Shown here: in pieces, positions 47,315 to 47,609 of the stretch
Numbering within the stretch: position 1 is the stretch's first letter
Layout: every line of letters starts with the position of its first letter
NCBI GenBank assembly: GCA_026708685.1
Contig: JAPOUL010000003.1
Location: forward strand, 1 to 47,609
Source of the DNA: Bacteroidota bacterium
Lineage (GTDB): Bacteria > Bacteroidota > Rhodothermia > Rhodothermales > Bin80
Length of the DNA: 47,609 bases
Direction of reading: 5' to 3'
Program-made: the position numbers and the translations under genes
The notes under the pieces: model-generated
Database searches by the model: none
What the model was told of the DNA's origin: nothing
What the model saw: the letters and a program-made list of their open reading frames with translations, nothing else

Positions 47315-47609
47315 TTATGTCGTTTGTGTGTTCACCGGGATCACGGGTATTCTATAAAATTGATCTGGATCGTAATCTACATCGTTCTTCCAGACGGTCC
47401 ACATGACCGTCAATAGTTTTCGTTGGGTGTTGAGCCGTGCATGGGTATGATCTCGGGTGCGTTGCAATGAGGCCTCATAAAACGAAGAAACCTCATTGGG
47501 CTCCTTCGTTCGATTTGAACTCAACCAAGCCAGATAACTCACGGATTTGAGTGCCCCAGACCCTGAACGGTCTAAACTTTTGTAGCCTAACGGTTTGCCC
47601 CCACTACTA
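47315..47609 (-). CDS. IS110-type transposase, C-terminal part (runs off the window end)
   Basis: The frame is open from the window end (codon at 47606-47608) down to the stop at 47315. About 97 residues show SGGKPLGYKSLDRSGSGALK, the Ser-Gly-Gly-Lys and Gly/Ser-Gly-x2-Leu pattern of the Transposase_20 domain. Then come helices with LNTQRKLLTVMWTVWKNDV and a YDPDQFY end, matching the C-terminal helix of IS110-family enzymes (RKLL.I.W.....G..Y.P). The N-terminal DEDD catalytic domain lies outside. I cannot tell whether the full element is intact. Confidence 0.7.
   Translation of the reverse strand, partial: SSGGKPLGYKSLDRSGSGALKSVSYLAWLSSNRTKEPNEVSSFYEASLQRTRDHTHARLNTQRKLLTVMWTVWKNDVDYDPDQFYRIPVIPVNTQTT

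Overview
The window looks like a chromosomal segment of a Gram-negative bacterium from the Bacteroidota/Rhodothermota/Balneolota side of the tree. The clues are moderate GC, few strong Shine-Dalgarno sequences, a TonB-type energy transducer, a LemA/TPM-domain gene pair, tightly coupled scpA/scpB/rluB, and relics resembling Calx-beta surface-protein domains. The lineage is an inference from protein style and gene order; there is no rRNA or tRNA gene here to settle it. The standard code is used, since TGA ends many intact genes.

Layout. 1-1.7 kb: end of D-Ala-D-Ala ligase and murF (peptidoglycan precursors). 2.1-5.3 kb: two convergent photolyase/cryptochrome genes, one of the iron-sulfur prokaryotic type and one of the classical type. 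5.3-9.2 kb: a gene-poor stretch with one hypothetical protein, one TIGR02206-like membrane protein, and decayed gene pieces (a serine-recombinase-like fragment and a Calx-beta-like fragment). 9.3-12.8 kb: a coupled set nrnA-like/pepA/pdxA. 13.2-15.4 kb: an AlbA_2/Schlafen-type ATP-binding protein followed by a parA gene broken by two in-frame stops. 16.2-24.1 kb: a long plus-strand run with a sodium:alanine symporter carrying a large extra loop, an NhaC antiporter, and then the coupled string epimerase-scpA-scpB-rluB-guaB. 24.3-25.4 kb: a Gfo/Idh oxidoreductase on the minus strand.

25.4-31.5 kb is the most accessory-looking part. It has a 799-residue protein with a 2-oxoglutarate/Fe(II) oxygenase fold whose two iron-binding histidines are replaced, then an overlapping pair: a TerB-like protein with a glycine-rich membrane segment, and a partner with no recognised family. 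This pair is my best candidate for an undescribed system. 31.6-36.2 kb: spoT, ruvX, lemA, TPM protein and a TPR protein. 36.3-43.5 kb: CPBP protease, a class V aminotransferase, a second TIGR02206-like protein, an AbgT transporter, a TonB protein, a YhdH-type reductase and a DUF1801 protein. 43.7-46.6 kb: a DUF6807 lipoprotein coupled to a GMC oxidoreductase with a ferredoxin-like cysteine motif. The window ends in the C-terminal part of an IS110-type transposase.

Core metabolism and cell-division genes sit in compact overlapping operons. Between them lie long open gaps with relics and stop-interrupted genes, suggesting ongoing gene loss and past mobile-element traffic.
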